Below are positions 7,832 to 16,628 of a DNA stretch of 64,000 nucleotides, in pieces. Position 1 is the first letter of the stretch; each line of letters opens with the position of its first letter. A model generated the notes under the pieces. It was given only the letters and a program-made list of their open reading frames with translations, ran no database searches and was not told the DNA's origin. This DNA comes from Bacillota bacterium (GTDB taxonomy: Bacteria > Bacillota > Clostridia > Acetivibrionales > DSM-1351): the NCBI GenBank assembly GCA_023416275.1, contig JAEZIB010000161.1, positions 1-64,000 on the forward strand, read 5' to 3'. The position numbers and the translations under genes were made by a program.

Positions 7832-8962
7832 ATGGATAATAAAGAAAGATTAATGGTATATCCATTTGACAGTCAGGCAAGTCCCATTTTAAGACATGAA
7901 AGACTTATGGATAACTACGAAATTGTATCAGTTATATCTCCGAATGGATGGGGATTTTGTGATAGGGATGCAGGTTATGTAGATAGTGGAAATGATATTG
8001 GAATAGACGTATGTAGTTCATTTGATGAATTAATTGATTCAGTTGATACTGTCCTTTTTATGGAGTCATTTAAAAAATTAGATATACAAAAACTAGTTTT
8101 ACCCAAGATACAAAAAGTTGCAGAAAAGGGCAAAAACATTATTTGTACTTTAAATTTAGAGGAAGTGTTCTATAAAGAAGTAGAGAAAATTTGTAAAGAT
8201 AAAGGGAGTTATATTAAATACTATAATCCTTTAAGACAAGTTAGAATAAATACGGATACATATGAGTCTGTTAATAGTATTTATGATATTAAGACTCCAG
8301 TTGTATTTGTACTTGGTGTTGCAGAAAAAGTACATAAATTTGAAATACAACTATCATTACGTAATTACCTCATTGAGTCTGGATATAAGGTTTCTCAAGT
8401 AGGATCTAGGCATTACTGTGAAATGTTTGGGTTTCACTCATTTCCTAGTTTTATGTATAGTGAAGGTATAACAGAAACAAAAAAAATAAAATTATTTAAT
8501 AATTTTATTAAACAAATAGAAACAGAAGAGCATCCAGATGTTATAATTATTGGTATTCCAGGTGGACTTATGCCTTTTAATAAGCATTTTTCAAATAACT
8601 TTGGAATTTTTGCCTACGAGGTCTCTCAAGCAGTATTCCCAGATGTTGCAATATTCAGTACTTTATATGAAAACTATACTCCAGAGTATTTTGAAAAGAT
8701 ATTATTATCTGTCAGATACAGACTAGGTTATGATGTAGATATTTTTAATCTGTCAAATAATAAATTTGACTGGAAAAAATCTACTTTTTTGAAAAATATG
8801 GAGTATATCACTATTAATTCGGGTTTTATTGATGAAAAAAAACAAAATCTTAGTACAGTAGGTAAGCCTGTATATAATATACTGAATAATACAGATGCAG
8901 TCCAATTGGCTAATAAGGTAGTCAATATACTGTCAAGTAATTGTAATGTTATCACGACATAA
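7832..8962 (+). CDS. peptide maturation system companion protein (TIGR04066-like)
   Basis: 376 aa from the ATG at 7832, which has AAAGGA 7 bases upstream; the frame also opens at a TTG at 7814. The N-terminal third has short beta-alpha repeats. The middle reads VVFVLGVAEKVHKFEIQLSL then KVSQVGSRHYCEMFGFHSFP and PDVIIIGIPGG, which looks like a nucleotide-binding (P-loop or Rossmann) fold in which the GKT/S of a true Walker A is missing. I recall such proteins as fixed partners of CcpM-type maturases (TIGR04066); the biochemical role is unknown. No signal peptide or membrane segment is visible, so it should act in the cytosol with the maturase. Confidence 0.7.
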   Translation: MDNKERLMVYPFDSQASPILRHERLMDNYEIVSVISPNGWGFCDRDAGYVDSGNDIGIDVCSSFDELIDSVDTVLFMESFKKLDIQKLVLPKIQKVAEKGKNIICTLNLEEVFYKEVEKICKDKGSYIKYYNPLRQVRINTDTYESVNSIYDIKTPVVFVLGVAEKVHKFEIQLSLRNYLIESGYKVSQVGSRHYCEMFGFHSFPSFMYSEGITETKKIKLFNNFIKQIETEEHPDVIIIGIPGGLMPFNKHFSNNFGIFAYEVSQAVFPDVAIFSTLYENYTPEYFEKILLSVRYRLGYDVDIFNLSNNKFDWKKSTFLKNMEYITINSGFIDEKKQNLSTVGKPVYNILNNTDAVQLANKVVNILSSNCNVITT

Positions 8963-9795
8963 AATTTATTATGTGAAACATGCAATAAGAAAAATTCATT
9001 TGCTAACCGACGTTCCGTAGAACACAATAACATTAGCGATGTGGAAATCTTGAAAAACGACTCGACCCATCTGGAAAAATGCTATATGTACCTACATGTA
9101 TGTGGAGTGAGGTTTCATTCCCTCAATGTGCACACCACCGCCTAAGACAATGATATTAAAACTTATGCTGCCAATATTACCGGAAGCCATACTTAGCAAA
9201 AAAAGATTTAAGCATCTGCCATTGAGAAATATTCGGCAACCTATATTGTCAGCAAATGTCTAATGGGCTATGTTTTTGCATGAGTCGGAGCAAGAATCAG
9301 CCAAACCACTGCTCACTTTCAGCATCAAGTTTGCGCTGGCTGCGAACTGCGGTATAAATGCTATAACAAAACTTAAGAGAAGGACAATGTGGTTCGTATT
9401 CCTGTAAAAGCTCAAAAAGGTAAAGAACGAATAGGCATGAAAGTTGGTTACAAAAATCTACAGCACGTGGTAAAGTTAAAAGCAGAATGATTTGCGTTAT
9501 TATGGATACAGGACAAAATATTAAGAGATTTCAAAATTTTTACAGGCAGGATACAGGGATAAAATACAAATTTATAATTATATAGCACTCTTGTACCGAT
9601 TTTGTGACATAGGAGTGGAATAGGAAAAAATATTCTTACATGAGCCCAAATGGGTATTTGGAGTGAATTGTAAAATTTTCCTTGTGTTTTCTAAAAAATT
9701 TTTGTGAAGTTACCAAGGTTCAAGTTGTCATAAGTATTATTTTATTGCAGTACAATCAAATTACATCAAATGTACCAAAAGGAGTGGACTAAAAA
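8963..9795 (+). pseudogene. gene-free stretch with decayed coding remnants
   Basis: 833 bases without an intact gene. Stretches around 9060-9500 show codon-like composition in changing frames interrupted by stops and are more GC-rich than the flanks, as in a decayed transposase, but I found no diagnostic motif. The last 150 bases are AT-rich and probably carry the promoter of the acyl-carrier-like gene. The remnant separates the maturation genes from the rest of the locus. Confidence 0.35.
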
Positions 9796-10059
9796 ATGAA
9801 AAAGATAGAGATTGAAGAAAAACTCAAAAAATTACTGTTAAAAAGATTTAGTTTGAATTTTGATGATATTGAAAATAATTTAATGGAAGAACACTTGTTA
9901 GGACATATTATTCAACTTTCCCCTAGGGATTTACTTTATATTTTTGTTGATGTTGAAGAAGAGTTTCATATTCAAATCCCTGAATATGAAATAAGTGAAG
10001 GTAATTTCAATACTTTTAGTGGTATAGTTAAAACTATTGAAAACCAAATTGCTATATAA
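9796..10059 (+). CDS. acyl-carrier-related protein lacking the carrier serine
   Basis: 87 residues with the four-helix acyl carrier layout: LLKRFSLNFDDIENNLMEEH, then IIQLSPRDLLYIFVDVEEEF, then HIQIPEYEISEGNFNTFSGI. In a normal carrier protein the second block starts D-S-L and the Ser takes phosphopantetheine. Aligned on the conserved EEEF, that position is Pro (SPRDLL; the Ser is one residue early and has no Asp before it). It should therefore not carry a prosthetic group and may be a docking protein. It matches the acyl-carrier-related protein I recall in CcpM loci (TIGR04069). The ribosome site is AAAGGAG. Confidence 0.75.
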   Translation: MKKIEIEEKLKKLLLKRFSLNFDDIENNLMEEHLLGHIIQLSPRDLLYIFVDVEEEFHIQIPEYEISEGNFNTFSGIVKTIENQIAI

Positions 10060-10391
10060 AGTATTTTTATAAGAAATAGCAAGAGAGGAATATGAAAAGG
10101 TTGAAAAAGTACATCAAGGCAAAAAACTAAAAAAAAGCACATAAAAATAGACCTGCAAGTAAGACAATTTTTAATACTATTTAGTTCGTGTGAGGGTTAG
10201 CTATAATACCTAAATTAAAATCGATATAATTAAAAGTTGCTGTCATACACCTGTATTCATAATATATAGCTAACCACAACTTATTAGTATCGGGAATGAT
10301 TAACTAACACTAGTATAATAAAGAATGGCTCTAGGTAAGCACCTTTATCATTACATTTTGTGCCTTGAAGCGAAAGGAATGGATAACAAAT
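10060..10391 (+). other. intergenic region before binding-protein operon
   Basis: 332 bases with no gene. It is AT-rich and contains no clear hairpin with a T-run. It probably carries the promoter of the operon that starts at 10392, but I cannot name its -35 and -10 with confidence. Confidence 0.3.
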
Positions 10392-11732
10392 ATGAAAAGA
10401 TTATTGAGTTTATTTTTGGCAATGTTATTTCTGGCTTCTTGTTCTAATTTATCAAATGATGACACTGAGCTGTCAAATAAATTAAGTATTGATTCAAAAT
10501 CATCATTAAGCATTTATCATATGGATTATGATTTACAGATTAAAGATGCAATAAGCCTGTTTAATAGTTCAAATAGCGGGGTTACTGTTTTGCCAACAGA
10601 ATTTACAGACATAGAAGAATATAGGAAGAAAATTGCTACAGAAACTCTTGCAGGTGAAGGACCGGATATTTTCTTAGGATATAATGCTTTTACATCTATA
10701 AGGAAAGTTATTTCAGCAGGTGCTTTTTATGACTTAAACGAATTAATATCAAAAGATAAGGACTTTATAATTTCTGAATATAATAAGAATATATTGGATT
10801 GCGGTATATTCGATGGAAAAAGATATATTTTTCCAATAGAATATAACTGTAATGGCTTTTATACAGCAAAGAATTTTCTAGAACAAAATAATATCGCTAT
10901 TGATGATTCTAATTGGACATGGAAGGAATTTACCAATATTGCAAAAGAATTTGCAAAAAAGAATCAGGGAAAAGACAAATATTTGGTAGGTTGGAATTTT
11001 GGATTTAAAGCACTTATGACTAACTGTGGCATATCTTTTATTGATTATGATAATAAGGAAGTGAAGTTTAATTCTTTAGAATTTATTGAATTGTTACAAT
11101 GTTATAAAGATATGTACCCTGCAATTTGTACAAATGAGATACTCTCAAGAAAAAAAGCAGACCCATTCCAACTTCTTAATGATGGAACGATTTTGCTTAT
11201 ATATGATGTATTTGAACCACATCGTGTCTATCAAAGAAACGCGATTATAAAGAATTCAATGAATTTAGAACCACAAATAGTATCAATGCCTACATATAAG
11301 CCAGGAAGTGATATATTAGCCAGGCTAAGTAATTTTGCAGCAATAAATAGTAACTGTAAGAATAAGGAACAAGCTTTTAAATTTTTAAAGATATTTCTTT
11401 CTAAAGATACTAGACGGGCAGGATTTAATTTAGGGATACCAACAAACAATAATATTTTTAGAGATGAATTAGAGGTATATCTAAAATCTGATTTAAGTAA
11501 TATGAATAAAATAAGTTTTGGTAAATATACAACTGAGCCTATTAATATATCTCAGGAAATCTTTGATAAAATTAACGATATTGTTGAGAAAACAAAAGGG
11601 ATAGAAATAATAGATGAAAATGTATATGATATAATTAGCGGTGAACTTCCAGAACTACTGAGTGAGAAAAAATCTGCTGAGCAGGTAGCTAAAGAAATAA
11701 ATGATAAGGTAAAAATATATATAAATGAATAA
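10392..11732 (+). CDS. extracellular solute-binding lipoprotein (family 1)
   Basis: 446 aa from the ATG at 10392. The start is chosen because MKRLLSLFLAMLFLASC is a textbook lipoprotein signal ending at Cys17. The body has the sugar-type binding protein pattern: AISLFNSSNSGVTV, then ETLAGEGPDIFLG, and a C-terminal IAKEFAKKNQ/YKPGS region. It anchors outside the membrane and hands ligand to the permeases downstream. The ligand is unknown; in this setting it could be a peptide, not a sugar. It overlaps the protease start by 8 bases, so the operon is translationally coupled. A paralogue lies at 19160-20461. Confidence 0.8.
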   Translation: MKRLLSLFLAMLFLASCSNLSNDDTELSNKLSIDSKSSLSIYHMDYDLQIKDAISLFNSSNSGVTVLPTEFTDIEEYRKKIATETLAGEGPDIFLGYNAFTSIRKVISAGAFYDLNELISKDKDFIISEYNKNILDCGIFDGKRYIFPIEYNCNGFYTAKNFLEQNNIAIDDSNWTWKEFTNIAKEFAKKNQGKDKYLVGWNFGFKALMTNCGISFIDYDNKEVKFNSLEFIELLQCYKDMYPAICTNEILSRKKADPFQLLNDGTILLIYDVFEPHRVYQRNAIIKNSMNLEPQIVSMPTYKPGSDILARLSNFAAINSNCKNKEQAFKFLKIFLSKDTRRAGFNLGIPTNNNIFRDELEVYLKSDLSNMNKISFGKYTTEPINISQEIFDKINDIVEKTKGIEIIDENVYDIISGELPELLSEKKSAEQVAKEINDKVKIYINE

Positions 11733-13041
11733 CTACTACCCCCAAATCACTATCATCGACGATGGCATAAACCAAAACCTCTATGACACAGGTGAGCTCA
11801 AACATAACATACAAATAACACCTGAACTACATATACATGAAAGGGTCGGATATGACCCTTTTTTGCCATCCCACGGAACAACATGTGCTGCAATAATCAA
11901 AAAATATGCTCCGGAAGCTGTTCTGTCAAGTGTAAAGATACTAAATGATGACTCACGTAAGGGAATGAAAACTCAGCTAATTAGAGCTTTGGAGTGGTGT
12001 GTAGAGAATAACATACGACTTATAAATCTAAGCCTTGGAACTATTGACTATAAAGATTTTATCGAAGTTGAAAAAGCCGTAAAATATGCTTGGGAAAATG
12101 GTGTCATAATAGTGGCTGCTTGCAATAATAGAAATGTCTTCACTTGCCCAGCATCCCTTGAAAATGTTATTGGGGTAAAGTGTGATACAAGTGGAAAACT
12201 TAATGGAACAGAATATATTTATAATTCATTTCCTCCAGACGGAATAGATATTACTGCATGTGGGATTCATGATTTAGTGAAATATAGTGGTGAAAGTAAG
12301 GTTACTTCTTCATGTAATAGTTTCGCTGCGCCTGACGTTACTGCTTTAGTATATAACATTATAAAAAATAATCCAAATATGGGTTTATATGAATTAAAAG
12401 AAGTATTAAAACAAAATTCAGCTGATTCTAAACATATGGAAGGTAGCTCATATATAACAAATAAATCCCTAAAAAATAAAAATTATAACATTTATATTAA
12501 TAACAGTATAGAAATACCTATTATAGAGGTATATAATAATTATGGTAATAAAATAATTGGGTTTTACAAAAACTTGACTGAGAAATTCAGAGTAGATGGC
12601 TATAATGCGATATGTATTTGCACTGAAGAAGCTGATAAGGATCTGTGCAATGGTTTGATTTCAATTTATAGCCATTTAAATGATGGGAAAATGTCTTTTG
12701 ATAATATTTTTTTTGTTAAAAGAATTAAATTGATATGTAGTATTTACGACCCTGATATTATCATTGTACCAATAGATATGACAGATGATAATAGATATGT
12801 ACAATTGAAAGATGTAGAAAGCGATTTAGAAGCCGATATCAAAATTAATATATATGAAAACCTAGACATAGAAGTAATGAGCACAAATGAAAATGATGAG
12901 AATAATGAGAACTATCAAACAAAGAAATTTAATAAAAGTAAAGCCTTTACTTCAGATGCCAAACAAATAGATGACATATATAATTATATACTAAATCTAT
13001 TTGAAACAAACAAAGAAAGAACTGATACATATGAAACTTAA
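11725..13041 (+). CDS. subtilisin-family (S8) serine protease, cytoplasmic
   Basis: 438 aa. The S8 triad is visible: Asp12 (IIDDG), His50 (SHGTTCA) and Ser199 (CNSFAAP, where most subtilases have GTS), with an oxyanion Asn near 134 (AACNN). There is no signal peptide or propeptide, because the catalytic Asp is only 12 residues in, so it should be intracellular. Residues about 250-438 form an extra domain; its PIIEVYNN...GYNAICI...PDIIIVPI pattern recalls the companion protein at 7832-8962. Since the exporter has no protease domain, this enzyme is a good candidate leader peptidase, as in LanP-type systems. It overlaps both neighbouring genes, so it is co-translated with the transporter. Confidence 0.8.
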   Translation: MNNYYPQITIIDDGINQNLYDTGELKHNIQITPELHIHERVGYDPFLPSHGTTCAAIIKKYAPEAVLSSVKILNDDSRKGMKTQLIRALEWCVENNIRLINLSLGTIDYKDFIEVEKAVKYAWENGVIIVAACNNRNVFTCPASLENVIGVKCDTSGKLNGTEYIYNSFPPDGIDITACGIHDLVKYSGESKVTSSCNSFAAPDVTALVYNIIKNNPNMGLYELKEVLKQNSADSKHMEGSSYITNKSLKNKNYNIYINNSIEIPIIEVYNNYGNKIIGFYKNLTEKFRVDGYNAICICTEEADKDLCNGLISIYSHLNDGKMSFDNIFFVKRIKLICSIYDPDIIIVPIDMTDDNRYVQLKDVESDLEADIKINIYENLDIEVMSTNENDENNENYQTKKFNKSKAFTSDAKQIDDIYNYILNLFETNKERTDTYET

Positions 13042-13894
13042 AACAAAACAATCAATAGCAGGCTTCACTTTTGCACTTCCTAGTTTATCGGGGTTTGCAC
13101 TGTTTTTTGTAATACCTTTTGTTATAAGCCTGTACTACTGCTTTACTGAAGGAGTAGGGGGAGCAAAGTTTGTCGGGCTGAAGAACTTTAATGACCTTTT
13201 GCACAGTGGCTCTTTTCTGCTGGCAGCAAAAAATACCCTTATATTTAATGTCATAAGTGTTCCATTAATAATGGCACTTTCACTTGTTTTCGCAATTCTG
13301 TTAAACAGACAAATAAAGGGGTTATCCTTTTTTAGAAGTGCATTTATATTGCCCATGGTAATACCTGCGGCATCTGTTATACTTGTTTGGAATATTATCT
13401 TCAGCCAATATGGGGTGCTGAACAATATTCTTAATAATTTTGGCATTTCTGGAGATGTGGATTGGATTAGGAGCGATTGGTCCATGTGGATTTTGGTGCT
13501 GCTGTACGTATGGAAAAACTGTGGCTACAATGTAATACTGCTTTTGGCAGGCTTAAATAATATCCCCAAAGAGTATTATGAAGCGGCACACATAGATGGG
13601 GCTAGGTCAATTGACTGCTTTTTAAAGATTACAGTTCCTTTCCTGATTCCCACAGGTTTTTTTGTATTTATGATATCTATTGTAAACTCCTTCAAGGTCT
13701 TTAGAGAAGCTTACTTGTTAGCAGGAAGCTATCCTTCACTAAAAATATATATGCTTCAGCACTTTATGAATAATAATTTTATGAATCTATCTTATCAAAG
13801 GCTTACTACTGCAGCTTTTCTCATGGCAATATTAGTGGCTTTGCTGGTAATGGTGCTTTATAAAGTAGAAGGCAAATTCGGAAGGGGTGTTTAA
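13031..13894 (+). CDS. sugar-type ABC importer permease (MalF-like)
   Basis: 287 aa from the ATG at 13031, where MKLKTKQSIAGFTFALPSL begins the first membrane helix. There are six predicted helices. The ATPase-contact EAA loop is EAAHIDGARSIDCFLKITVP, typical of carbohydrate-uptake permeases. It overlaps the protease gene by 11 bases and is followed without a gap by a MalG-like partner. No ATPase for it is present in the window; Gram-positive importers of this class often share an MsmK/MsiK-type ATPase encoded elsewhere. The substrate is unknown. Confidence 0.85.
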   Translation: MKLKTKQSIAGFTFALPSLSGFALFFVIPFVISLYYCFTEGVGGAKFVGLKNFNDLLHSGSFLLAAKNTLIFNVISVPLIMALSLVFAILLNRQIKGLSFFRSAFILPMVIPAASVILVWNIIFSQYGVLNNILNNFGISGDVDWIRSDWSMWILVLLYVWKNCGYNVILLLAGLNNIPKEYYEAAHIDGARSIDCFLKITVPFLIPTGFFVFMISIVNSFKVFREAYLLAGSYPSLKIYMLQHFMNNNFMNLSYQRLTTAAFLMAILVALLVMVLYKVEGKFGRGV

Positions 13895-14878
13895 ATGAGT
13901 AATACCGAAAATATTTTTAATACAGTTAAGCCTGAAAACAGTCAGAATAAGCGTTTAAACACATTAAATAAGCCTGTTAGGGTAATAAGTAAAAAGAAAC
14001 GAATCACATTTAAAGGTATTATAAAATATATGGTGCTTATATGCATTGCTGTGGCTCTTTTGTTTCCTGTAATATACATGGTTACAAATTCCTTTATGTC
14101 AAACAGCGAAGTGCTGAGAAATTACAGTGTTATTAGCAGCGGAGGTACAGATAGCGCAGTAAGTGATGAAGTAGTTGAACACTCGTATATTAATTTTACA
14201 CTAATTCCAGATACGGTCAGCTTCATGCAGTATTATAATGTACTTCTCAGAAAGCCAAAATTTTTGTTAATGTTTTGGAATTCTGTATTTCTCACTGTAC
14301 CTATAGTTGTGGGACAAATAATTGTAGCAACCCTTGCGGCCTATGCTTTCAGTAAGCTCAAATTTCCATTCAGTGATAAAATTTTCTTTATATATATTAT
14401 AGTTATGATGATGCCCTTTCAGGTAACACTTGTTCCCAATTATATAGTTCTAAAAAATCTCAACTTGATGGGCAGCTATTGGTCTATTATATTGCCTGGT
14501 ACCTTTGCTACCTTTGGGGTGTTTCTGCTGAGACAGTTTATGATATATATACCTGACGAATACTGTGAAGCGGCAAAAATAGATGGAGCTGGATATTTAA
14601 AATCTTTTTTTAGAATTATACTTCCACAGTGCAAGGGAGCTTTAGCATCGCTGGCAATTCTGGTTTTCATTGATAATTGGAATATGGTAGAGCAACCATT
14701 GATATTTCTTGAGAATGAAACAATGCATCCCCTCTCAATATTTCTTTCAAGAATAAATGAGCAGGAAATAGGAATTGCCTTTGCATGCGGAATGTTGTAT
14801 ATGATTCCTACACTTTTGGTGTTCCTATATGGTGAGAATTATTTTATAGAGGGAATTGAGATGTCAGGAGTGAAATAG
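13895..14878 (+). CDS. sugar-type ABC importer permease (MalG-like)
   Basis: 327 aa. An N-terminal cytoplasmic tail of about 45 residues (Asn/Lys-rich) precedes six membrane helices. The EAA motif is EAAKIDGAGYLKSFFRIILP. The start directly abuts the stop of the MalF-like gene. A roughly 40-residue insert after helix 1 (SGGTDSAVSDEVVEHSY region) faces outside. It forms the importer core with its partner and with the binding protein at 10392, and possibly also with the one at 19160. Confidence 0.85.
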   Translation: MSNTENIFNTVKPENSQNKRLNTLNKPVRVISKKKRITFKGIIKYMVLICIAVALLFPVIYMVTNSFMSNSEVLRNYSVISSGGTDSAVSDEVVEHSYINFTLIPDTVSFMQYYNVLLRKPKFLLMFWNSVFLTVPIVVGQIIVATLAAYAFSKLKFPFSDKIFFIYIIVMMMPFQVTLVPNYIVLKNLNLMGSYWSIILPGTFATFGVFLLRQFMIYIPDEYCEAAKIDGAGYLKSFFRIILPQCKGALASLAILVFIDNWNMVEQPLIFLENETMHPLSIFLSRINEQEIGIAFACGMLYMIPTLLVFLYGENYFIEGIEMSGVK

Positions 14879-15008
14879 TTAGTTTTTAAAGTTACTCACA
14901 TGAGTATTAGTTAAATAAAGTTTTGCAAGTACAGCAAATAGCAGTTGATTGGGTTAGAGAAAATAGTGATATAACGGTTAATACATGAGTGGGTTTTAAA
15001 AAGTAAAT

Positions 15009-15251
15009 TACTAAACTTTCCAAGTTAAAAATTGTAGGTATGTGAGACTTATCAAATGAAAAGTTAAATAATTGCATTAAGTAGTTGCAAAAAAGCTTGG
15101 GCAATGGATACAGGGACTTTAGTGTTAATGAAATGATGACGGTAGTATACATGTATGTTCTATTAATAACTGATTTCTCGCAATTATTTCGGCAACAAAC
15201 CATTGATAGGTTTGAACACCGATAGACTTTTTATGTGGGAAAGGTGACTAA
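15009..15251. repeat. dispersed inverted-repeat element, copy 1 (reverse, degenerate)
   Basis: Occupies the 448-base gap 14879-15326. The right part (about 15190-15251, GGCAACAAACCATTGATAGG onward) is the reverse complement of the left end of the element at 32117-32386. The left part (about 15009-15095) matches the other end. The conserved centre is lost or diverged. It sits between the importer and the adaptor gene. Confidence 0.6.
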
Positions 15252-15326
15252 TTTCACTACATAAGATTTCAAAATAAATATACTATGAATAATGCAATTT
15301 AGCAGTTAATTCAGGAGGACACAAAA

Positions 15327-16628
15327 ATGGAAGTTATACAAACAGAGGCTCAAACCAATAAAAAGAAAAAACTAGTAAGAAATGCAGCAATAATATTTAT
15401 AACTATTGTTATCTTGCTGACATTTTTCTCAAAAACAATAAATAACTTTTTGCTCCCTGAGATTGAGAGTACAAGTCCAAGAGCAGGAACACTTACCAAG
15501 GAAATTACTGCCCAGGGAGAGGTTGTTCCATTAAATACTGAAACCATAAATGCATATGGGAGTTGGAAAATAACAGACGTTAAAGTGAAGGAAGGTTCAG
15601 AGGTAAAAAAGGGCGATATACTTGCTGCCATAGATGTAAGCGGCATGAAGCTGGAAATTAAAAAAAAGGAACTGGATTTACTCAAAATGGAAAATGCGCT
15701 GAAACTATATCAGAATGGTACGCTGGCTATTGACCTTGAACAGTATAAGGATGAGGTGCACTTGGCTCAAAATGAAGTAGATAAAGCACAAAAGAAGCTA
15801 GATGAGCAGAAAAATTTATTTTCCTTTGATGCAGTGCCTCTTGAAAGTGTTAATGAGGCAGAGGAACAGCTAGATACAGCTAAAAGAGAGTATGAACAGA
15901 AACAGAAACTACTGAAACAAAAACAAGATGAAATCAAAAAAAACGGTGAAGACTACCAAACCATTATTGAAGAAAAACAGGCGGAGCTTGAGGTTTGCCG
16001 AATTGAACTGGAAACCATAAAGAAGAATTCTCCTCAAGGAGGAACAATAAAGTCACCTGTGGATGGTTTTATTAAGAGCGTATCCATAGAAAAAGGGCTT
16101 GTTGCAAATAGTGGGCAGACGTTATTCGAGATTATTAAAAGTGAAGCTGGCACTTATATTAAGTGGACACTTGATAGTAAGAGCGCTGGTGAGGTCGACA
16201 AAAGAGCAACAGTCATGTTTTCTATAGCGGAGCCTGAAAAGCTGGAGCTTAACGGGGCTATTAAGGAAAAGAAATATTTGCTAAATGAAGGAACCTACCA
16301 GTATATTGCTGAAGTAAAAAAAGAGGGGCTAAATTTAGAAATAGGACAAAAGGTTGATGTACTTGTAAAAAAATCAAGTACACCTTATCCAATGCTTGTA
16401 CCAAATAGCAGTGTCACAAAAGAAGGCGGAAAGGCCTGCGTTTATGTGTTAAAGACAAAGGACGGCATAATGGGCGAAGAAAATTATGTACAAAAGGTAG
16501 AAGTTACGGTGGATGAGGCGGATGACTTCAACAGTGCATTATCAGGTGGAGGTATTACTGAGGATGATAAAATAGTAACCTTTAGCAGCAAACCACTATC
16601 TGACAAAATACAGGTTAAATTGAGGTGA
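15327..16628 (+). CDS. HlyD/MacA-type membrane fusion protein
   Basis: 433 aa. One N-terminal membrane segment (residues about 20-40), then a lipoyl-like half (EGSEVKKGDILAAIDVSGMK), a long coiled coil (about 110-230, rich in E/K/Q), the second half (SPVDGFIKSVSIEKGLVANS) and a beta-barrel. Such adaptors link a permease to export across the envelope. The ribosome site is CAGGAGG. It overlaps the next gene by 4 bases (GTGA), so the two work together. Confidence 0.88.
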   Translation: MEVIQTEAQTNKKKKLVRNAAIIFITIVILLTFFSKTINNFLLPEIESTSPRAGTLTKEITAQGEVVPLNTETINAYGSWKITDVKVKEGSEVKKGDILAAIDVSGMKLEIKKKELDLLKMENALKLYQNGTLAIDLEQYKDEVHLAQNEVDKAQKKLDEQKNLFSFDAVPLESVNEAEEQLDTAKREYEQKQKLLKQKQDEIKKNGEDYQTIIEEKQAELEVCRIELETIKKNSPQGGTIKSPVDGFIKSVSIEKGLVANSGQTLFEIIKSEAGTYIKWTLDSKSAGEVDKRATVMFSIAEPEKLELNGAIKEKKYLLNEGTYQYIAEVKKEGLNLEIGQKVDVLVKKSSTPYPMLVPNSSVTKEGGKACVYVLKTKDGIMGEENYVQKVEVTVDEADDFNSALSGGGITEDDKIVTFSSKPLSDKIQVKLR

